This document shows, in pieces, positions 60,468-64,000 of a stretch of 64,000 bases of DNA. The position numbers were made by a program, and so were the translations under genes. The DNA lies in the NCBI GenBank assembly GCA_963825405.1, contig CAWGTB010000012.1, positions 168,530-232,529 on the forward strand. Direction: 5' to 3'. This DNA is from JACPNO01 sp963825405. Its GTDB lineage: Bacteria > Acidobacteriota > Terriglobia > Bryobacterales > Bryobacteraceae. The notes below the pieces were generated by a model, which had not been told where the DNA came from, ran no database searches, and was given only the letters and a program-made list of their open reading frames with translations. Position 1 is the first letter of the stretch. Each line of letters starts with the position of its first letter.

Positions 60468-61383
60468 GTGCGTCCTCCATCGCTTTTAGAAAAATGTCTT
60501 CCAAGGTATCCCGCCGGTGGCTCAGCCGCCGCAATTGCAGGTCCCGCGCGGCGGCCACCCGGTAAATCTCGCGCAGTTCGAAGCCTTCCGGCAGGACCAT
60601 TCGGAAGCGCCCCGGGCCGGTCGTGGTGCAAGCGCAGCCGATGCCGGAAAGTTCTTCGACCAAACCCGCATAGTTGCCGGCTGTCTCAATCTCGACGAAG
60701 TGCTTGTTCGCGCGGCGCTCTTCTTCGAGGTTGGAAAAATGCACAATGCGGCCTTGCTTCAGGATCAATACCTCGGCGCAGGTGTCTTCAACGTCCCGCA
60801 GCAAATGCGAGCACAGCAATAAATGCATCTCGCCCGCGTCTTTCATCTCATGAATCAGCCGCACCATCCGCCGCCGGGCCGCCGGATCAAGCCCGTTCGT
60901 CGGTTCATCCAGGATCAACAGCCGCGGGCCATGAACGAGCGCCTGCGCGAGTTTCGCCTGCTGCTTCATGCCGAGCGAGTAGGTGCCCAACTGCCGGTAG
61001 CGCGCCTCGCCGAGGCCCACATAGAACAAGACCTCGTGCGCCCGTTCCAGGGCGGTTTCTGCCGGCAGTCCCGCCAATTCGCCCATCATCCGGACAAACG
61101 ACACCGCCGTCATGTTCGCGATGAACGAATCGTTCTCCGGCATATAGCCGACGAGCGAGCGGATCTGGTTCAACTCGCGCCGAATATCGTGCCCAAAGAT
61201 TTTGGCGGTGCCCGCGGTCGCTGGGCAAAGGCCAAGCAGCGTCTGGATGAGGGTGGATTTGCCCGCGCCGTTTGGACCAAGCAAGCCAATGGTCCGGCCG
61301 GAGAAGGTGACGTTGAGATCCTTCAGGATATCGCGTTTCCCGAAACGCACGCTCAACCCGGCGAGTTCAATGACTGGTGGCAC
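60454..61383 (-). CDS. Second ABC transporter ATPase of the cluster
   Basis: 309 residues. Walker A GPNGAGKST, signature YSLGMKQQ, Walker B LLILDEPTNG and SHLLRDVEDTCAEVLIL are intact; the C-terminal domain (ETAGNYAGLVEELSGIGCACTTTGPGRFRMVLPEGFELREIYRVAAARDLQLRRLSHRRDTLEDIF) includes two cysteines in a TGCACTT-type motif whose role is not clear. Only one permease is encoded between the two ATPases, so a heterodimeric ATPase is possible. It starts 3 bp after the anti-sigma-like gene. Confidence 0.93.
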   Translation of the reverse strand: MPPVIELAGLSVRFGKRDILKDLNVTFSGRTIGLLGPNGAGKSTLIQTLLGLCPATAGTAKIFGHDIRRELNQIRSLVGYMPENDSFIANMTAVSFVRMMGELAGLPAETALERAHEVLFYVGLGEARYRQLGTYSLGMKQQAKLAQALVHGPRLLILDEPTNGLDPAARRRMVRLIHEMKDAGEMHLLLCSHLLRDVEDTCAEVLILKQGRIVHFSNLEEERRANKHFVEIETAGNYAGLVEELSGIGCACTTTGPGRFRMVLPEGFELREIYRVAAARDLQLRRLSHRRDTLEDIFLKAMEDAHGGI

Positions 61384-61386
61384 GGT

Positions 61387-61950
61387 TTAGCGCGGCGCGT
61401 TTTCCAACAATGACGCCTGAAGGTTGTCCGGCAGAAAACTGTTGGCGAGGGAGTGGATAACGGTTTTGGCGTCGTTGAGGACCAACTGCGTCTCATTCTC
61501 CAGCGGGGCATCCAGGGTCTTCGTCCATCGGCCTACTTGCGCCGCGCTTGGCAAAGTTACATTCAAAGCCTGCTCCGCCGGAACCGCTGCGGATCTCGAT
61601 ACGTTTTGGCTGGGCGTGGCTGGCTGGAGCAGCCAGACAATCCCGGCGAGAAGGAAGAGACACGCCGTGGCCACAGGGATCGCCCAATTCAATCGCGCGC
61701 GCGCTGGTTGAGGTTTCAGATTCTCCTCCGCGCGAATTGCCGACATGATTTTGCCGTGGAGAAACGGGGACGGCGGCCGTCTCTCATTGTCGGCGCTCAG
61801 GGACAATTGCCGCGACATCGCCGAAGCCGACTCGTAATACTGCCGGCAGGTGGGACAACTTTGCGCGTGGCGGCGCGCCCGATCCGGCAACGCGAGTCTC
61901 GCGCTTATACGTGTTGAAATGATTTTCTGATAAAGCCAGCAGGTGATCAT
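61387..61950 (-). CDS. Putative anti-sigma factor with zinc-finger-like N-terminus
   Basis: 187 residues. An N-terminal ALPDRARRHAQSCPTCRQYYESA resembles the ZAS zinc-binding (HxxxCxxC) motif of anti-sigma factors, with a TM helix (WAIPVATACLFLLAGIVWLL) in the middle and a periplasmic C-terminal part. It is encoded 10 bp after the ECF sigma gene, as expected for a sigma/anti-sigma pair. It probably holds the sigma factor at the membrane until an external signal releases it. Confidence 0.8.
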   Translation of the reverse strand: MITCWLYQKIISTRISARLALPDRARRHAQSCPTCRQYYESASAMSRQLSLSADNERRPPSPFLHGKIMSAIRAEENLKPQPARARLNWAIPVATACLFLLAGIVWLLQPATPSQNVSRSAAVPAEQALNVTLPSAAQVGRWTKTLDAPLENETQLVLNDAKTVIHSLANSFLPDNLQASLLENAPR

Positions 61951-61960
61951 AAAGTAACTT

Positions 61961-62656
61961 TCATTTTTTGACCTTGGGCCCGCGCGCGGCCAGCACCCTG
62001 AACAGATTGGTCCGCGCGCGATGGAGGAGAACTTTCACATAGACACGATTCGTGCGCATAATCCGGGCGGTTTCAGCGACGGAAAACCCTTCCGCGTAAT
62101 GCAGCCAGACGGCTTCCGCTTGCTTCGGCTTGAGCGTCCGGACCAGTTTCCAAAGGGACGCCTGTTCGTCCTTGGTTTCGAGCGCCGTCGCCGGATTCTC
62201 TTCGCTGCCCGCGCGGTCAACCGGCAGTTCTTCGAACTGCTCGGCGCTCCGAAAATGACTCGCGGCGGTTCGCCGGGCGATGATGAACAGCCAGGGGGCA
62301 AACGCCAGCGACGCGTTGTAGCGATGAAGACTGCGATGCGCCTTAATGAAGGTCACCTGCGTCAGGTCTTCGGCGTCCTGCTCATTGCGCGTGAACTGGC
62401 GGAGAAAGTTGAAAATCTGGCTTTCATAACGGCGGACCAGTTGTTCAAACGATTCGAGACAACCTTCCTGGCAGCGTTGCGCCAGTTGTTCCGGGGTCGG
62501 TTCGGCTTCTGCAAGCGCATTCATCGGCTGGATCGGATCGCCCGTCGCCGATGCCGTCGCGAGTTCCGGCCCGTACAGGAGCGCGACGGACCGGTTCCCT
62601 GCCCCGTCCGCCTTCGCTTCGGAGGCCAATCCTCCGCGTGAAATAACCACGTTCAC
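61961..62656 (-). CDS. ECF-type RNA polymerase sigma factor
   Basis: 231 residues. Region 2 (FEQLVRRYESQIFNFLRQFTRNEQDAEDLTQVTFIKAHRSL, then YNASLAFAPWLFIIARRTA) and region 4 (LKPKQAEAVWLHYAEGFSVAETARIMRTNRVYVKVLLHRAR) are complete. GTG start overlaps the upstream stop (GTGA); a later ATG (MNALAEAEPTPEQ) is the alternative, giving a more usual length of about 187. It probably directs the transporter cluster or a wider regulon. Confidence 0.92.
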   Translation of the reverse strand: MNVVISRGGLASEAKADGAGNRSVALLYGPELATASATGDPIQPMNALAEAEPTPEQLAQRCQEGCLESFEQLVRRYESQIFNFLRQFTRNEQDAEDLTQVTFIKAHRSLHRYNASLAFAPWLFIIARRTAASHFRSAEQFEELPVDRAGSEENPATALETKDEQASLWKLVRTLKPKQAEAVWLHYAEGFSVAETARIMRTNRVYVKVLLHRARTNLFRVLAARGPKVKK

Positions 62657-63663
62657 TTTTCTTTGGTTTTGGACGGCGCATTAGTCCCGCGGATCAATTC
62701 GTGGTCACGGGCGCGCTGCTCCACTTGCTTTTTCAAGATGAGTAGCGCCTTTTCGGCCGGAAAACTCAAGCTAAGGTTCACGATATTGCCTGCGGTGGAC
62801 ACTTTGGCTGCGTCGGTCAGGGCTTGAATGTCCTCGTTCCCCGACTGCGAAAGCGAGGCGAGCGCGATCATTCCCTGAATGACCTGTTGCATCTGCGTGA
62901 CGACCTCGGGGGTCTTCGCCTTCAACGAAACGTGCAGAAAAAGCTGCTCTCCCTCCTGGCCCATAACGATCCGTCCGCTGTCGGTCATTTTCAGAATCCT
63001 GGCCTTGGGATTGTTCTGGCCGCCGGAGAACGCTTCCGAAGTGGAATCCAGGCCGGCATTAAATGCCTCCGCGGCTCCGAGGAAGAAAAACGTTTTCGGC
63101 GCGTCCGGGAATTCCGCAAACGCAGGGCTCGATCCCAAGTTGGCAGACCTGCCGGAGAGCACGTCATCGGCCTTGCGATTGGCCGCTGCCGACTGGCTAA
63201 AGATGGTTATTTTGTCCGGCCGAAGCGACAGCACTGCGCGATCCCTTAAGGTGTAGGTGACGGTTCCGTCTTGCACCGTCTTCCCCACCGGTGGCGATTC
63301 AACCTTCGCTTCCTTCACGATCCTGGCGAGCGCCCCATTCAAAGCCTTTTCCACGTCGAGATCGGTTTTCAACAATAGGACGCTGTTGCCGGCGCTGTAG
63401 TCCCCATATGCCGTAATTGAACGGATTTTGGTCAGGTCCAGGTCGAAACCGGTATCCTGCTTCATTACGGCCTTCGGTTCGGCGAACACCTTGTCCGCGA
63501 TTTCCCGGATAAGATAATCCCCCGCGGACGTGGAACGAAGCTTATCAACATCGAGGTGCAGAAGCCATTTGGCGTCAGCGGCAACTTCTTCCTTTTGCAA
63601 CGGGCCCGCCAGAACCGTCGCGCCCAGGATCAGGACGAACAGGGAATAAGCGAAAATTTTCAT
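62653..63663 (-). CDS. Exported protein of unknown function linked to the sigma factor
   Basis: 336 residues. Signal peptide MKIFAYSLFVLILGATVLAG followed by a soluble domain (AADAKWLLHLDVDKLRSTSAGDYLIREIADKV and FDLDLTKIRSITAYGDYSAGNSVLLLKTDLDVEKAL). No domain recognised; this resembles exported proteins of Verrucomicrobia/Planctomycetes as far as I recall, which is only a hint. It heads the coupled cluster with the ECF sigma factor. 181 bp upstream contain no gene before the partial cytochrome-like one. Confidence 0.75.
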   Translation of the reverse strand: MKIFAYSLFVLILGATVLAGPLQKEEVAADAKWLLHLDVDKLRSTSAGDYLIREIADKVFAEPKAVMKQDTGFDLDLTKIRSITAYGDYSAGNSVLLLKTDLDVEKALNGALARIVKEAKVESPPVGKTVQDGTVTYTLRDRAVLSLRPDKITIFSQSAAANRKADDVLSGRSANLGSSPAFAEFPDAPKTFFFLGAAEAFNAGLDSTSEAFSGGQNNPKARILKMTDSGRIVMGQEGEQLFLHVSLKAKTPEVVTQMQQVIQGMIALASLSQSGNEDIQALTDAAKVSTAGNIVNLSLSFPAEKALLILKKQVEQRARDHELIRGTNAPSKTKEK

Positions 63664-63844
63664 GGTTCTAAGTCTTTTTCGAATGTTTAGAGTTCAGATT
63701 TGCTCGCGGCGTTCACAATGCCGCGCACCATTGTATTCGCCGGCCGACGCTAAACGGTTACAACTATTTACCAACCAGCGTGTTTATGACGTTCGCGGCT
63801 TCGAAACCAACAACAGTAACAGGGCTGGGATGCAATGAGGCAGC

Positions 63845-64000
63845 CTATTGACCAGCCTGCTTTTGCGAAAGCAAATAGGCGAGAAGATCGCGCAGTTCGC
63901 TCGTTGTTTGAATCAATCCCTCCGGCATCGGTGACCGTTCCTGGATCTCCCGTTTTACAATGTCACTCTTTTTGACCGTTTGACGCACACCGGCGGAAGA
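63845..64000 (-). CDS. C-terminal end of a PVC-type heme-binding/cytochrome c protein (partial)
   Basis: The last 51 residues of a gene running off the window: SSAGVRQTVKKSDIVKREIQ, then SPMPEGLIQTTSELRDLLAYLLSQKQ. The MPEGL (methionine ligand) and the final helix resemble the C-terminal cytochrome c of large heme-binding proteins of planctomycetes, verrucomicrobia and some acidobacteria. The rest is outside the window, so assignment is tentative. The frame ends in TAG; 181 bp separate it from the exported-protein gene downstream of it. Confidence 0.6.
   Translation of the reverse strand, partial: SSAGVRQTVKKSDIVKREIQERSPMPEGLIQTTSELRDLLAYLLSQKQAGQ

Overview
The window comes from a GC-rich Gram-negative genome, most likely an acidobacterium of the Solibacteres/Bryobacterales type. 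I base this on a tandem pair of VWFA-related proteins of the kind characteristic of Acidobacteria, an acidobacterial-type orphan FtsX/MacB permease, many Tat-exported or lipoprotein products, and abundant TPR proteins. No database search was possible, so the taxonomy is inference.

Layout. 1-5.8 kb: 3' end of thiG, a 37-aa basic peptide gene, two exported proteins, an RNB exoribonuclease and a divergent lipoprotein. 5.8-11.8 kb: ADOP-type permease, a TSUP permease (frameshifted) coupled to a cis-3-hydroxy-L-proline dehydratase-like enolase, and a Tat-exported LanC-like protein. 12-19.8 kb: EF-G paralogue, MltD-like transglycosylase, histone-H1-like protein, HipA-like kinase, ThiO and a class IV aminotransferase. 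19.8-20.6 kb: a gene-free stretch bracketed by an inverted repeat. 20.6-24.1 kb: ExbD-like gene (frameshifted), Asp-box protein, GAF protein, response regulator, SDR. 24.1-30.2 kb: one operon read as dapE-like, asd, lysC, dapB, dapA, dapD, preceded by a clear lysine riboswitch and a terminator hairpin. 30.3-32.7 kb: convergent LigD-type polymerase and ligase genes. 32.7-35.4 kb: VWFA pair. 35.4-44.0 kb: cupin lipoprotein, large TPR protein, miaA, TPR protein, REC-GGDEF cyclase, Fn3 lipoprotein, fabH, SprT-like protease. 44.0-49.6 kb: small secreted peptide, HTH/S24-like regulator, ubiX, pheA, two sugar isomerase paralogues. 49.6-53.8 kb: molybdopterin-binding protein, argC-argB-GNAT operon, HigB/HigA toxin-antitoxin. 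53.9-64 kb: exported proteins, metallo-beta-lactamase fold protein, tRNA-Ser(GCT), an ISL3-type insertion sequence, then a tightly overlapping block of ABC-2 transporter, anti-sigma and ECF sigma genes ending in a cytochrome-like partial gene.

Two themes cut across the window. First, many clearly functional genes (miaA, argC, dapE-like, TPR, ligD, VWFA) carry single-base indels, mostly +1, which looks more like residual sequencing error than mass pseudogenisation; gene boundaries below are given for the inferred intact reading. Second, a number of genes lack a Shine-Dalgarno sequence but have a TANNNT hexamer 6-9 nt before the start codon, a pattern expected of leaderless transcripts. I saw no CRISPR array, prophage or classical defence island. 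The most distinctive signals are the lysine riboswitch operon, the palindromic repeat families, the recurring leaderless promoter layout, two small genes, and the tRNA-Ser-proximal block.
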